Shown here one piece after another: positions 1 to 9,347 of a DNA stretch of 64,000 nucleotides. Numbering within the stretch: position 1 is the stretch's first letter; the number at the start of each line of letters is the position of its first letter. The stretch is from G963665815 sp942492065 (GTDB taxonomy: Bacteria > Cloacimonadota > Cloacimonadia > Cloacimonadales > JAIOQZ01): positions 1,116,001-1,180,000 of the forward strand of contig CALODV010000008.1 of assembly GCA_942492065.1 (NCBI GenBank). The letters run 5' to 3'. Both the position numbers and the translations under genes were made by a program. Below the pieces are notes generated by a model. It saw only the letters and a list, made by a program, of their open reading frames with translations. It searched no databases and had not been told where the DNA came from.

Positions 1-1
1 T

Positions 2-1561
2 AGAGAAACTGAAAGAGCTGAGTTACATAAAACAATTTGGAGAATTGCAAACGATTTACGTGGAAGCGTTGATGGATGGGATTTTAAAAGTTATGTCCTG
101 GGGATGCTGTTTTATCGATTTATCTCCGAAAACTTAACAAATTATCTTAACGATCTGGAACGAAAAGCAGGAACTCCCGATTTTGACTATGCTACTTTAA
201 GTGATAAAGATGCTGAATGCGGTAGAGAAGAAACCATTAAGGAAAAAGGGTTTTATATCCTCCCTTCAGATCTTTTCGTAAATGTTAGAGAAAACGCAAA
301 GAATGACCAGAATCTAAATGAAACACTATCAAGAGTTTTCAAAGACATAGAAGGATCAGCTTTAGGTTACGATAGTGAAGATGATCTGAAAGGACTTTTC
401 GACGATCTTGATGTTAACAGTAACAAACTTGGAGCAACGGTTGTTAAACGAAATGAACAGCTCGTGAAATTACTAAATGCTATTGGAGACCTTCCGCTGC
501 ACAAAAGTGGAGATTTTACGGAAAATAAAATTGATCTTTTCGGCGATGCCTACGAATTTCTTATGACAATGTACGCTTCATCTGCCGGAAAATCCGGAGG
601 AGAATTCTTTACACCTCAAGAAGTTTCAGAATTATTAGCAGAAATAACCGTTGTTGGAAAAACCGAAGTAAATAAGGTTTATGATCCGGCTTGCGGTTCA
701 GGTTCGCTTTTGCTCAAGTTTGCCAAAGTACTTGGCAAAGAGAATGTCAGACAAGGTTTCTTCGGTCAGGAAATCAATCTCACTACTTATAACCTTTGTC
801 GAATCAATATGTTTCTTCATGATATTAACTATGAGAAATTTGATATTGCACACGGAAATACACTTACTGCTCCGACTCATTGGGATGATGAACCTTTTGA
901 AGCAATTGTTTCCAATCCTCCGTATTCCATAAAATGGGAAGGAAAAGACAATCCTCTGCTCATTAATGATCCAAGATTTGCTCCTGCCGGTGTTCTTGCT
1001 CCCAAAAGTAAAGCAGACCTTGCTTTTACCATGCATATGCTGAGCTGGCTCGCAGTAAACGGTACTGCTGCAATTGTTGAGTTTCCGGGTGTTCTTTATC
1101 GTGGTGGTGCCGAAATGAAAATCAGGAAATATCTTATTGATAATAACTATATTGATACAGTTATCCAACTTCCACCGGATCTCTTCTTTGGTACTTCTAT
1201 AGCTACTTGTATTATTGTACTAAAGAAATCTAAACACGATAATAGTACTCTGTTTATAGATGCTTCAGCTGAGTTTATTAGAGGAGGCAACAAGAATAAA
1301 TTAACTGAAGAGAATCGCAAAAAAATCCTTAATGCTTTCATAAAAAGAGAAAATAGCGAACACTTTTCCCAATTGATTTCCAATGAAAAAATCGCTGAAA
1401 ATGATTACAATATCGCTGTTTCTTCCTATGTAGAGCAAAAAGATGAAAGAGAAGAAATTAACATTGAAGAGTTAAACGCAGAAATTGCAGAAATCGTTCT
1501 TAGACAATCTGAGTTAAGATCCCAAATTGATGATATTGTTGCTGATTTAGAGGGCAAATAA
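2..1561 (+). CDS. hsdM: Type I restriction-modification DNA methyltransferase subunit HsdM (5' end cut by window)
   Basis: Transfers methyl from S-adenosylmethionine to adenine in the target chosen by HsdS, and forms the M2S core of the type I complex. The reading frame is open to the left edge: codons from base 2 encode the family's N-terminal helical start (ERAELHKTIWRIANDLRG...). The ATG at 104 is therefore internal and only a few residues are missing. The SAM-binding motif DPACGSG lies near codon 228 and the catalytic NPPY near codon 305, both intact. The C-terminal ~60 residues form the usual coiled coil. The next gene starts 1 nt after the stop, so this is the first gene of the RM operon. 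Identification is secure. Confidence 0.95.
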   Translation, partial: RETERAELHKTIWRIANDLRGSVDGWDFKSYVLGMLFYRFISENLTNYLNDLERKAGTPDFDYATLSDKDAECGREETIKEKGFYILPSDLFVNVRENAKNDQNLNETLSRVFKDIEGSALGYDSEDDLKGLFDDLDVNSNKLGATVVKRNEQLVKLLNAIGDLPLHKSGDFTENKIDLFGDAYEFLMTMYASSAGKSGGEFFTPQEVSELLAEITVVGKTEVNKVYDPACGSGSLLLKFAKVLGKENVRQGFFGQEINLTTYNLCRINMFLHDINYEKFDIAHGNTLTAPTHWDDEPFEAIVSNPPYSIKWEGKDNPLLINDPRFAPAGVLAPKSKADLAFTMHMLSWLAVNGTAAIVEFPGVLYRGGAEMKIRKYLIDNNYIDTVIQLPPDLFFGTSIATCIIVLKKSKHDNSTLFIDASAEFIRGGNKNKLTEENRKKILNAFIKRENSEHFSQLISNEKIAENDYNIAVSSYVEQKDEREEINIEELNAEIAEIVLRQSELRSQIDDIVADLEGK

Positions 1562-1562
1562 G

Positions 1563-2570
1563 ATGGCTAAAGAAATGAATGACATCATTATTTATAAAAA
1601 CGCTGATGGACAGCCTGATATATCAGTACGCATAGAAGATGAGAATGTCTGGTTAACTATAGACCAGATGGCTGAATTATTTTCAAGAGGAAGATCAACC
1701 ATAAATGAGCATATACTAAATATTTATAAAGAAAAAGAACTTCTGAAAGAAGATACTATAAGAAAAATCGGAATTTCCGATTTTTCTACAAAGCCTACAA
1801 ACTATTACAATTTAGATGTCATAATATCTGTTGGTTACAGGGTTAAATCAATTCAGGGAACAAGATTCAGGCAATGGGCAACATTAAGATTAAAAGAGTA
1901 TATTATTAAAGGCTATACAATGGATGATGATCGCTTAAAAAATTTAGGTGGTAGTAATTATTGGAAAGATTTACTTGATAGAATACGCGATATAAGAAGT
2001 AGCGAAAAGGTAATGTACAGGCAAGTTTTAGAACTTTATGCAACGGCAATTGATTACAACCCAAACCATGAGGAAAGCATTACGTTTTTTAAAATAGTGC
2101 AAAACAAATTGCACTATGCTGCCCACGGTAATACAGCAAGTGAAGTTATTTATTTAAGGACAGATAGCAATAAACCTTTTGCAGGTTTAACCAGTTTTAA
2201 AGGTGAACAACCAACACAAGCCGAAGCTATGGTTGCCAAAAATTATCTAAGTTTACAAGAGTTACGTGTCTTAAATAATCTTGTTTCGGCATACTTTGAT
2301 TTAGCCGAGTTAAATGCTATTGAAGAACGGGAAATGACAATGGCTGATTATGTTAAAGAGCTGGACAATATACTTTCATCTACCGGGCGTAAAGTGTTAA
2401 ATAGTGCTGGTTCTGTTTCCTCATCTAATGCAAAAACAAAAGCAAAAAAAGAATATAAATTATATAAGGCAAAAACACTTGAATCTGTAGAAAAAGAATA
2501 CCTTAAAACTATTAGCTCTCTTGAAAAAAAAGCCAAAACTAAAAGTAGAAAGAAAAGGGTCAAACAATGA
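1563..2570 (+). CDS. RhuM family protein (virulence RhuM-like) inside RM operon
   Basis: 335 aa. The N-terminal ~110 residues carry the typical RhuM/Bro-N-like DNA-binding start ('WLTIDQMAELF', 'YYNLDVIISVGYRVKS', 'RQWATLRLKEYI'). The C-terminal half has the family's 'HAAHGNTASEVIYLR' and 'AKNYLSLQELRVLNNLVSAYFDLAE' blocks and ends in a Lys-rich tail. RhuM proteins are common passengers in type I RM loci; their molecular role is not established. The gene starts 1 nt after hsdM and its TGA overlaps the next ATG (ATGA), so translation is coupled. No export signal is visible. The family call is strong; the function is unknown. Confidence 0.88.
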   Translation: MAKEMNDIIIYKNADGQPDISVRIEDENVWLTIDQMAELFSRGRSTINEHILNIYKEKELLKEDTIRKIGISDFSTKPTNYYNLDVIISVGYRVKSIQGTRFRQWATLRLKEYIIKGYTMDDDRLKNLGGSNYWKDLLDRIRDIRSSEKVMYRQVLELYATAIDYNPNHEESITFFKIVQNKLHYAAHGNTASEVIYLRTDSNKPFAGLTSFKGEQPTQAEAMVAKNYLSLQELRVLNNLVSAYFDLAELNAIEEREMTMADYVKELDNILSSTGRKVLNSAGSVSSSNAKTKAKKEYKLYKAKTLESVEKEYLKTISSLEKKAKTKSRKKRVKQ

Positions 2571-3139
2571 TACATAAGCTAAGCGATCAAGATTATCTCA
2601 AGACCTATATCAACCTGAAAGAAAGAATTTTACAAGCTCAATACAATAGCTACAGTACGGTAAACTCCGAAATGATTCTGGCATATCTCGATATCGGAAA
2701 AACCATCTCCGAAAAAACTAAAACAGGATGGGGCTCTTCTGTCATCAAACAACTCTCCACCGACTTACAAGCTGAATTCCCAGGGATAAAAGGGTTTTCA
2801 GAAAGAAATCTCCAAAGAATGAAATTTATCTATGAAGAAATTATGGCAAATTCAATTCCGCCACAGCTTGTGGCCAAATTACATTGGGGACACATCTCCT
2901 TGATTTTCAGTAAAATAAAAGACAAAAAACAACGAGAATTTTATCTCCGAAAAACAAAAGAAGAAGCATGGAGCAGAAGCATCTTAGAAGAAAAAACAAA
3001 TCTCTATCATAATTATGAAAACTTTCAAGATAACTTTGATAAAACTTCATCCATCAAAGAAATTGCTGAAAATATTCCCAATGAAGAAGAATTTTCTAAA
3101 ATAATCGAACTGGATTGCGAAATCATTGAAACCGAATAG
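2567..3139 (+). CDS. DUF1016 N-terminal domain protein lacking the nuclease half
   Basis: 190 aa matching only the N-terminal domain of DUF1016 (YhcG-type) proteins: 'MILAYLDIGKTISE', 'LSTDLQAEFPGIKGFSERNLQRMKFIY' and 'LHWGHISLIF'. The C-terminal PD-(D/E)xK nuclease domain found in the next gene is absent; the protein ends in an acidic tail. It could be a natural single-domain partner or a decayed duplicate of the downstream gene. The ATGA overlap with rhuM shows coupling. The N domain is thought to mediate DNA or protein binding, so it might modulate the nuclease or the RM complex (inference). Confidence 0.8.
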   Translation: MIHKLSDQDYLKTYINLKERILQAQYNSYSTVNSEMILAYLDIGKTISEKTKTGWGSSVIKQLSTDLQAEFPGIKGFSERNLQRMKFIYEEIMANSIPPQLVAKLHWGHISLIFSKIKDKKQREFYLRKTKEEAWSRSILEEKTNLYHNYENFQDNFDKTSSIKEIAENIPNEEEFSKIIELDCEIIETE

Positions 3140-3157
3140 TCCTGGAGGAGCAAAGGA

Positions 3158-4177
3158 ATGAATAAAGTAAGGTTAACTTCAGCTTTCTTAGATAATATTA
3201 AAAGTATCATCTCTAAAGCCCAAAATAATTCTGTTAATGCAATAAATTATGAAAGAGTTATAATGTATTGGAGTATCGGTAAAACAATTATTGAGGAAGA
3301 ACAAAATGGAAAAGAACGAGCTGAATATGGAGCTTTTTTAATCAAAAATTTAGCAAAAGAATTGCAACCTGACTATGGAACGAGTTTTTCCGTAAGACAA
3401 TTAGAGAGATGTCGTCAATTTTATAGAGAATTTCCAAATGCGTCCGCACTGCGGACACAATTGAACTGGACTCATTACAAACTCCTTTTACCGCTTGAGA
3501 ATAATGGTAAAAGAGAATTTTATGAAATTGAAACTGCAAAAAATAATTGGTCATCTAGGCAATTAGAACGACAAATTAACAGTCAATTGTACGAACGATT
3601 ATTGTTGAGTAGCGATAAAGAAAGAGTGCTTGCTGTTGCAAAAGGTGAAGAAAATGTTGTTAAAGCAACAGATATTATTAAAGACCCTATGTATCTTGAA
3701 TTCTTGGGCTTAAAACCACAAGCAGCTTATTATGAAAAAGATATGGAGCAAGCAATGATAAACCAACTGCAAAATTTTATTCTTGAACTTGGTAACGGCT
3801 TCACTTTTGCGGCTCGTCAAAAAAGAATCCACCTCGATGGAGATGATTTTTTTATTGATCTGGTTTTTTATAACCGCCTATTGAAATGCTTTGTTGTTCT
3901 TGAACTCAAAACGCACAAACTATCTCACCAAGATTTGGGGCAATTACAGTTATATGTTAATTATTTTGATAGAACCGAGAAACTGCCTGATGAAAATCCT
4001 ACCATTGGTATTTTACTTTGCACCGATAAAAACAACGCCGTTGTGAAATACTCGCTACCCGAAAATAACAATACTATTTTTGCAAGCCAATATAAATTGT
4101 ATCTCCCAAGCGAAGAAGTACTAATAAAAGAGATTCAAAAAGAGATTGAAGAATTTGAAGGAAAACAGTATGAATAA
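3158..4177 (+). CDS. DUF1016/YhcG family PD-(D/E)xK nuclease-domain protein
   Basis: 339 aa, full-length two-domain DUF1016 protein. The N-terminal helical domain (~1-150) has 'MYWSIGKTIIEEEQ', 'SVRQLERCRQFY' and 'LNWTHYKLLL'. The C-terminal domain holds a PD-(D/E)xK fold signature around residues 225-275 ('DFFIDLVFYNR', 'CFVVLELK', 'DLGQLQLYVNYFDR'), with the Asp and the E-x-K residues present. A good Shine-Dalgarno (GGAGG) lies 8 nt before the ATG. It lies between hsdM and hsdS, a frequent setting for this family, and its end overlaps hsdS. It is predicted to cut DNA or act as an accessory of the RM island; the substrate is unknown. Confidence 0.85.
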   Translation: MNKVRLTSAFLDNIKSIISKAQNNSVNAINYERVIMYWSIGKTIIEEEQNGKERAEYGAFLIKNLAKELQPDYGTSFSVRQLERCRQFYREFPNASALRTQLNWTHYKLLLPLENNGKREFYEIETAKNNWSSRQLERQINSQLYERLLLSSDKERVLAVAKGEENVVKATDIIKDPMYLEFLGLKPQAAYYEKDMEQAMINQLQNFILELGNGFTFAARQKRIHLDGDDFFIDLVFYNRLLKCFVVLELKTHKLSHQDLGQLQLYVNYFDRTEKLPDENPTIGILLCTDKNNAVVKYSLPENNNTIFASQYKLYLPSEEVLIKEIQKEIEEFEGKQYE

Positions 4178-5333
4178 AATAGATAAATTGATTGAAAAAC
4201 TATGCCCGAATGGTGTGGAATATAAGACGTTGGGGGAAGTATGTGAATATGTTGATTATAGAGGAAAGACACCAAAGAAAACCAACGAAGGTGTCTTTTT
4301 GGTTACTGCAAAAAATATTCGAAAAGGTTTTATTGATTATAATACCTCTCGGGAATATGTTTCAAAAGATGATTACGACATAATCATGCGTCGTGGATAT
4401 CCAGAAGTTGGTGATGTGCTGATTACAACAGAAGCTCCTTTGGGGTTTGTTGCACAAGTGGATAGGCAAAATATAGCTTTAGCTCAGAGAGTAATAAAAT
4501 ATAGAAGCAATAGTAAGCTTCTTAGCAATTCTTTCATGAAGTACTATTTGTTAGGTAATGAGTTTCAACTTGAATTATTAAGAAAAGCCACAGGGGCAAC
4601 TGTAAAAGGAATTAAGGGAAGTCGATTACACAAACTCAAAATCCCCATCCCTCCGCTTGAGATCCAACAGGAGATAGTCTCAATAATGGATAAATTTACT
4701 AAGCTGGAAGCGGAGCTGGAAGCGGAGCTGGAAGCGGAGCTGGAAGCGGAGCTGGAAAAAAGAAAAAAACAGTATGAATATTATCGAGACGAATTGTTAA
4801 CCTTTGGGGATGATGTGGAGTGGAAGACGTTACAGTGCATCGCTAAAATTAAGAATGGAAAAGACTGGAAGAAATTAGATAATGGGAGTATTCCTGTTTA
4901 CGGGACAGGTGGAATTATTGGGTATGTTAATAAGTCTGTATATGATAAACCAACAGTTCTCATACCTAGAAAAGGTAGTATCACAAATATATATTACTTA
5001 GAGGAACCATTCTGGAATGTCGATACTATTTATTACACTGAAATTGACAAGTTTCAAATGATACCCAAATTCTTATATTATTACATGACAAATATTAATC
5101 TAATGAAGTTTGACACAGGATCTGGACGTCCAAGTTTAACTCAAGCTATATTGAATAAAATCAAAATACCTATCCCACCACTTTCTGAACAAGAGAGAAT
5201 TGTAACTATTCTCGATAAGTTTGATGCTTTAGTGAATGATATTACAACCGGTTTACCGGCAGAGATAAAAGCAAGAAGAAAACAATATGAGTATTATAGA
5301 GATAAATTATTAACTTTTAAGGAGCGTGTATGA
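4170..5333 (+). CDS. hsdS: Type I restriction-modification specificity subunit HsdS
   Basis: 387 aa. The ATG at 4170 is chosen because GAAGGAAA precedes it and family similarity begins there (MNKIDKLIEKLCPNGVEYKTLGEV); an in-frame ATG at 4146 also exists. Two target-recognition domains (~15-170 and ~215-345) alternate with two conserved segments, each with an 'IPIPPL..Q..IV..(M/L)DKF' motif and a 'KQYEYYRD(E/K)LLTF' helix. The first conserved helix is lengthened by four perfect 12-bp repeats giving a (L-E-A-E) series. In EcoR124-type enzymes such repeats set the spacer length between the two half-sites. HsdS determines sequence specificity for both methylation and cleavage. The stop overlaps the next ORF by 4 nt. 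Confidence 0.93.
   Translation: MNKIDKLIEKLCPNGVEYKTLGEVCEYVDYRGKTPKKTNEGVFLVTAKNIRKGFIDYNTSREYVSKDDYDIIMRRGYPEVGDVLITTEAPLGFVAQVDRQNIALAQRVIKYRSNSKLLSNSFMKYYLLGNEFQLELLRKATGATVKGIKGSRLHKLKIPIPPLEIQQEIVSIMDKFTKLEAELEAELEAELEAELEKRKKQYEYYRDELLTFGDDVEWKTLQCIAKIKNGKDWKKLDNGSIPVYGTGGIIGYVNKSVYDKPTVLIPRKGSITNIYYLEEPFWNVDTIYYTEIDKFQMIPKFLYYYMTNINLMKFDTGSGRPSLTQAILNKIKIPIPPLSEQERIVTILDKFDALVNDITTGLPAEIKARRKQYEYYRDKLLTFKERV
4703..4757 (+). repeat. 12-bp tandem repeat in hsdS spacer helix
   Basis: Four perfect copies of the 12-mer gctggaagcgga (4703-4750), followed by a partial fifth copy. The unit length is a multiple of three, so gain or loss of copies keeps the frame and changes the long helix between the two recognition domains by 4 residues per copy. 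This is the design known from EcoR124I/EcoR124II. Confidence 0.95.
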
Positions 5334-5632
5334 GTGAGGAGTTTGCACATTATAACTTTAAACCTGTTGTAGTTTCAGATGAAAGTACCGTAGTAGCAGA
5401 ATATTCTGCAAGTGAAGTCAAAGAAACAGGATACCAGACAGAGAACATGCTTGAAAGGGAGTTTATAGAACAACTCCGGAAACAGGCTTATGAGTATTTA
5501 CCAATAAAAACGGAAACTGATCTGATTGATAATCTCCGAAAACAACTTGAGAAGCTGAATAATATAACATTTTCAGATAAAGAATGGAGTCATTTTTCAG
5601 TTCTTGCATATCAAATTCTAACGATGGCATAA
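5330..5632 (+). pseudogene. hsdR: HsdR N-terminal fragment, separated from the rest by a frameshift
   Basis: 100 codons matching the N terminus of type I restriction subunits: 'GYQTENMLEREFIEQLRKQAYEYLP', then 'NNITFSDKEW'. After 'SHF' the frame leaves the family and stops at 5632. The expected continuation 'FSSC...NDGIIEKTARIQEDY' is in the next frame, which begins at 5584. One T inserted in the T5 run at 5593-5597 restores a single ORF of about 1025 codons. The fragment overlaps the hsdS stop by 4 nt, so it is the true translational start of hsdR. The shift may be a real mutation, a phase-variable slip, or an assembly error. Confidence 0.85.
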
Positions 5633-8406
5633 TTGAGAAAACAGCAAGGATTCAGGAAGATTATATCCAAATTCTGAAGCGAGACGATAATACGACAAAA
5701 AACATCTATTTGATTAATAAAAAGAACATTCATGACAATAACTTACAGGTAATTAACCAATATGAAGCAGAAGGCAAAAGAACCAATCGTTATGATGTAA
5801 CAATTTTAGTGAACGGATTGCCGATGGTACATATAGAGCTTAAACGTCGTGGAGCAAACATAAGGGAAGCATTCAATCAGATAAACAGATACCAAAGAGA
5901 CAGCTTCTGGGCTGGTTCCGGATTATTCCAATACATACAGCTTTTTGTCATAAGCAATGGAACTTTGACAAAGTATTATAGCAATACCGTTAGAGACAGT
6001 CATTTAGCAGAACAAAAGAAAAAGAGAACAAGAAGAAAAACATCTAATAGTTTTGCTTTTACCAGTTGGTGGGCAGATGCCACTAATAAACCTATTACAG
6101 ATTTGTATGGTTTCACAAAGACTTTTTTTGCTAAGCATACTATACTAAACATCTTAACTCGTTATTGTGTATTTGATGTAGACAGAAAGCTTCTGGTAAT
6201 GCGTCCTTATCAAATTGCAGCTACAGAACAGATTTTACAACGTATTGATATCGCAGTAAATAACAAATGGCATGGGACAAATATGTCAGGTGGATATATC
6301 TGGCACACAACCGGAAGTGGAAAAACATTAACAAGTTTTAAATCTGCACAACTTGCAAAAGATTTTCCTACTGTTGATAAAATATTATTTGTTGTCGATC
6401 GCAAAGATTTAGATTACCAGACAATGCGTGAATATGAACGGTTCGAAAAAGGAGCCGCTAATTCGAATACATCAACTGCAGTTCTAAAGCGTCAATTGGA
6501 AGATTCCAATGCAAAAATCATTATAACTACGATTCAAAAATTGAGTAGGTTCGTTGTAAAAGAAAAGAAACATCCTGTATTTGATGCTCATGTTGTAGTA
6601 ATATTTGACGAATGCCATCGTAGTCAGTTTGGTGATATGCATGCTGAAATAACAAAGTCATTCAAAAACTACCATTTGTTTGGGTTTACCGGAACACCTA
6701 TCTTTGCTGCTAATGCAGGTAAGAGTGGAAATCCATTAAGAAGAACAACAGAACAGGCTTTTGGTAAAAAATTACATACTTATACTATTGTGAATGCAAT
6801 AACTGATAAAAATGTACTGCCCTTCAGGATTGATTATATTAATACAATTAAGGATCCTAAGAAAGATAGCAACAAAAAAGTTTCAGCTATTGACACAGAG
6901 AAAGCACTTCTTGACCCTAAACGTATTACTGATATTGTTGGTTATATAAGGGAACATTTTGCTCAGAAAACGAAACAATCTAAAAATTACCGTCATTCAG
7001 TAGTCACAAATGTAACAGAAGTTATTACAAGTAAAAACAAGATAGAAGCAGATAGAGCAATAATAAGAAAAATGGGATTTAACTCATTATTTGCAACAGC
7101 TTCAATTAAAGCAGCAAAACGTTATTATGCTGAGTTCAATAATCAACAAAAGGACTTGCCTTTTGCTCAAAGACTAAAAGTCGGCTTAATTTATAGTTAT
7201 TCCGCTAATGAAGATGAACCTGATGGTTTAATATGTGAAGAAGAATTCGAAACTGAAGGATTAGATAAAAGCTCAAGAGATTTTCTTGATGCAGCAATAA
7301 AAGATTACAATAAGATGTTTAACACAAGTTATGACACGTCTTCAGAAAAATTTCAGAACTATTATAAAGATTTATCACTACGGATAAAAAATAGAGAGCT
7401 GGATATCGTTATTGTAGTTGGTATGTTTCTAACCGGGTTTGATGCAACAACCTTAAATACTCTTTGGGTAGATAAGAACCTGAGAGTTCATGGGTTAATA
7501 CAAGCTTTTTCACGAACAAACAGAATACTCAACTCAGTGAAAACATATGGTAATATTGTATCATTCAGAAACCTGGAAGAAGAAACAAATGAAGCTCTTG
7601 GAATTTTTGGGAACAAAGATGCTAAAGGTATTATTTTATTGAAACCATATTCTGAATACTACAAAGAATATGAAAAGAAAATTGAAACATTATTAATGAA
7701 AGTACCTATAAATATACCTTTGATAGGTGAGCAAGCTCAAAAGGAGTTTATAAGGCTCTTTAGCTCTATCTTAAGACTCAAGAATATTCTTACTTCATTT
7801 GATGACTTTGCAGGTAATGAGATACTCAGCGACAGGGAGTTTCAAGAATATCAGAGTTTATATTTGCATTTGGCTGAAGAATTTAGAAACAAGGCTGAGG
7901 TTGATAAAGAGTTTATAAATGATGATATTGTTTTCGAGATTGAGCTTATTAAGCAAGTTGAAATTAATGTAGATTATATCCTGATGTTGGTTGAAAAATA
8001 CATAAGAAGTAAGGGCTCCGAAGAAGACACTGATATCAAAGCTGCAATAGAGCGTGCAGTTGACTCTAGTCCAAGTCTCAGAAATAAAAAAGATCTTATT
8101 GAACAATTTGTTGATTCAGTTTCCGTAAACTCACAAATTGATACTGAGTGGGTTGAGTATATTGCTAAGAAGAAAGTTGAAGAACTTGATTTAATTATAA
8201 CTACCGAAAATCTTAATGCAGATGAAACAAAAGTATTCATTGAAAATGCATTCAGAGATGGCGTCATACCTGAGACTGGAACTGCAATAACTAAAGTACT
8301 TCCACCAGTATCAAGGTTCAGCAAAACAAATAATCATGCTGAAAAAAAACGTACAGTACTGGATAAATTGAAAGCATTTTTTGAACGGTTCTTTGGTTTG
8401 ATTTAA
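5584..8406 (+). CDS. hsdR: Type I restriction subunit HsdR, nuclease-translocase part (frameshifted gene 5330-8406)
   Basis: 940 codons carrying nearly all of HsdR. Residues ~70-92 form the PD-(D/E)xK nuclease core ('RYDVTILVNGLPMVHIELKRRG'). The SF2 translocase follows: Walker A 'TTGSGKT' (~245), DEAD-box 'DECH' (~342), 'FGFTGTP', and the helicase C domain 'VVGMFLTGFDA...LIQAFSRTNR'. The C-terminal helical region contacts the methylase core. The first ~90 residues of the normal protein lie in the preceding frame (5330-5597), so the ATG at 5584 is only the first ATG after the frameshift. If the frameshift is real the enzyme may lack restriction while M2S still methylates. It is the last gene of the RM operon. 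Confidence 0.9.
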   Translation: MESFFSSCISNSNDGIIEKTARIQEDYIQILKRDDNTTKNIYLINKKNIHDNNLQVINQYEAEGKRTNRYDVTILVNGLPMVHIELKRRGANIREAFNQINRYQRDSFWAGSGLFQYIQLFVISNGTLTKYYSNTVRDSHLAEQKKKRTRRKTSNSFAFTSWWADATNKPITDLYGFTKTFFAKHTILNILTRYCVFDVDRKLLVMRPYQIAATEQILQRIDIAVNNKWHGTNMSGGYIWHTTGSGKTLTSFKSAQLAKDFPTVDKILFVVDRKDLDYQTMREYERFEKGAANSNTSTAVLKRQLEDSNAKIIITTIQKLSRFVVKEKKHPVFDAHVVVIFDECHRSQFGDMHAEITKSFKNYHLFGFTGTPIFAANAGKSGNPLRRTTEQAFGKKLHTYTIVNAITDKNVLPFRIDYINTIKDPKKDSNKKVSAIDTEKALLDPKRITDIVGYIREHFAQKTKQSKNYRHSVVTNVTEVITSKNKIEADRAIIRKMGFNSLFATASIKAAKRYYAEFNNQQKDLPFAQRLKVGLIYSYSANEDEPDGLICEEEFETEGLDKSSRDFLDAAIKDYNKMFNTSYDTSSEKFQNYYKDLSLRIKNRELDIVIVVGMFLTGFDATTLNTLWVDKNLRVHGLIQAFSRTNRILNSVKTYGNIVSFRNLEEETNEALGIFGNKDAKGIILLKPYSEYYKEYEKKIETLLMKVPINIPLIGEQAQKEFIRLFSSILRLKNILTSFDDFAGNEILSDREFQEYQSLYLHLAEEFRNKAEVDKEFINDDIVFEIELIKQVEINVDYILMLVEKYIRSKGSEEDTDIKAAIERAVDSSPSLRNKKDLIEQFVDSVSVNSQIDTEWVEYIAKKKVEELDLIITTENLNADETKVFIENAFRDGVIPETGTAITKVLPPVSRFSKTNNHAEKKRTVLDKLKAFFERFFGLI

Positions 8407-8445
8407 GACATCAATAGATAACCTGTACAGATAATTATTGATAAA

Positions 8446-8476
8446 AAAAGACCACAGCGTTGCACTGCAGTCTTTC
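8446..8476 (-). terminator. Hairpin terminator downstream of the OmpA-family gene
   Basis: On the minus strand, AAAGACTGCAGTGCA pairs imperfectly with the following GCTGTGGTCTTT and runs into a T7 tract. It lies between the convergent hsdR and ompA-like genes. Confidence 0.7.
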
Positions 8477-8501
8477 GTATACTATAAAAGTAATGAAAAT
8501 A

Positions 8502-9347
8502 CTATTTGTTATGTTTATCTACAATAATCAGGTCTACACGTCTGTTTTTTGCTCTGCCGGCTTTTGTGTCATTTGACGCAACAGGAGCACTGAAGCCAAG
8601 CCCTTTTGCTGTGAGACGAGGTTTTTCTACTCCCATATCAATAAGGAAGGATTTAACGCTTTTAGCTCTGTCAAGAGAGAGCTTGTCGTTAAGTTTTTTG
8701 CTTCCCTGGTTGTCGGTGTGACCTTCAACAATAATATCAAAATCAGAATAGAATGACAGAATACCTGAAATACGGGCAAGACTGATTTTCAGGTCAGTTG
8801 TCAGATCGGACTTCCCGGTGCTGAACAGGATATCGGACATGGAAATTATTGTACCTTTTGCTGTGGAACGCACACTGATAAGCTCACTCTGGAGCTTACT
8901 GAGACGGGCTTCCATCTCCCTCATCAGTCTTTCTTCACGAAGTTGAGCAACCATTTTTTCCAGCTCATTGATTTCTTTCTGGATTTTACTGATGCGACGG
9001 TATGTGTCTTCGCTTTCAATACGCAAATCCATGACCAGACTGTAGTTCTTGGCAGAAGTCATCTGCAGATTCGCAGCTTCAATAAGGTATAATGTCACAT
9101 CAATCTCATCCTGAAAATCTGCTGTGCCAAAGTCCTTTTCAGGCAGGTTCATTACAGTTTCAATTCTGGCAAGTGCAAGAGCATACAAGTCTACTTCACG
9201 AGTTGCGCCTGACTTTAAGTAGACTCTATAAGATTCTTCCAGTCTTTCCTTACCGGTTTTAAGTGACAGCATTTCATCTTCATAGCTGGCTGCGATTGCC
9301 AGAACAGGCAGCAGCAAGAGTAACAGAATAAGTTTATTTCTTTTCAT
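8502..9347 (-). CDS. OmpA-family peptidoglycan-binding outer membrane protein
   Basis: 281 aa. The start at 9347 is preferred over the longer ORF: it has an AAGGAG 7 nt upstream and begins a clear signal peptide (MKRNKLILLLLLLPVLAIAA). After a helical region with a coiled coil (~120-165, 'RRISKIQKEINELEKMVAQLREE') comes an OmpA C-terminal domain. That domain shows 'DILFSTGKSDLT', the peptidoglycan-contact motif 'VEGHTDNQGS', 'LSLDRAKSVKSFLI' and 'RAKNRRVDLII'. It is likely a periplasmic tether between outer membrane and cell wall. It overlaps the upstream signal-peptide gene by 14 nt, so the two are co-translated. Confidence 0.9.
   Translation of the reverse strand: MKRNKLILLLLLLPVLAIAASYEDEMLSLKTGKERLEESYRVYLKSGATREVDLYALALARIETVMNLPEKDFGTADFQDEIDVTLYLIEAANLQMTSAKNYSLVMDLRIESEDTYRRISKIQKEINELEKMVAQLREERLMREMEARLSKLQSELISVRSTAKGTIISMSDILFSTGKSDLTTDLKISLARISGILSFYSDFDIIVEGHTDNQGSKKLNDKLSLDRAKSVKSFLIDMGVEKPRLTAKGLGFSAPVASNDTKAGRAKNRRVDLIIVDKHNK

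Noticed and set aside
7974..8324. 116-codon minus-strand ORF inside hsdR
   Set aside because: Shadow of the strongly supported HsdR reading frame.
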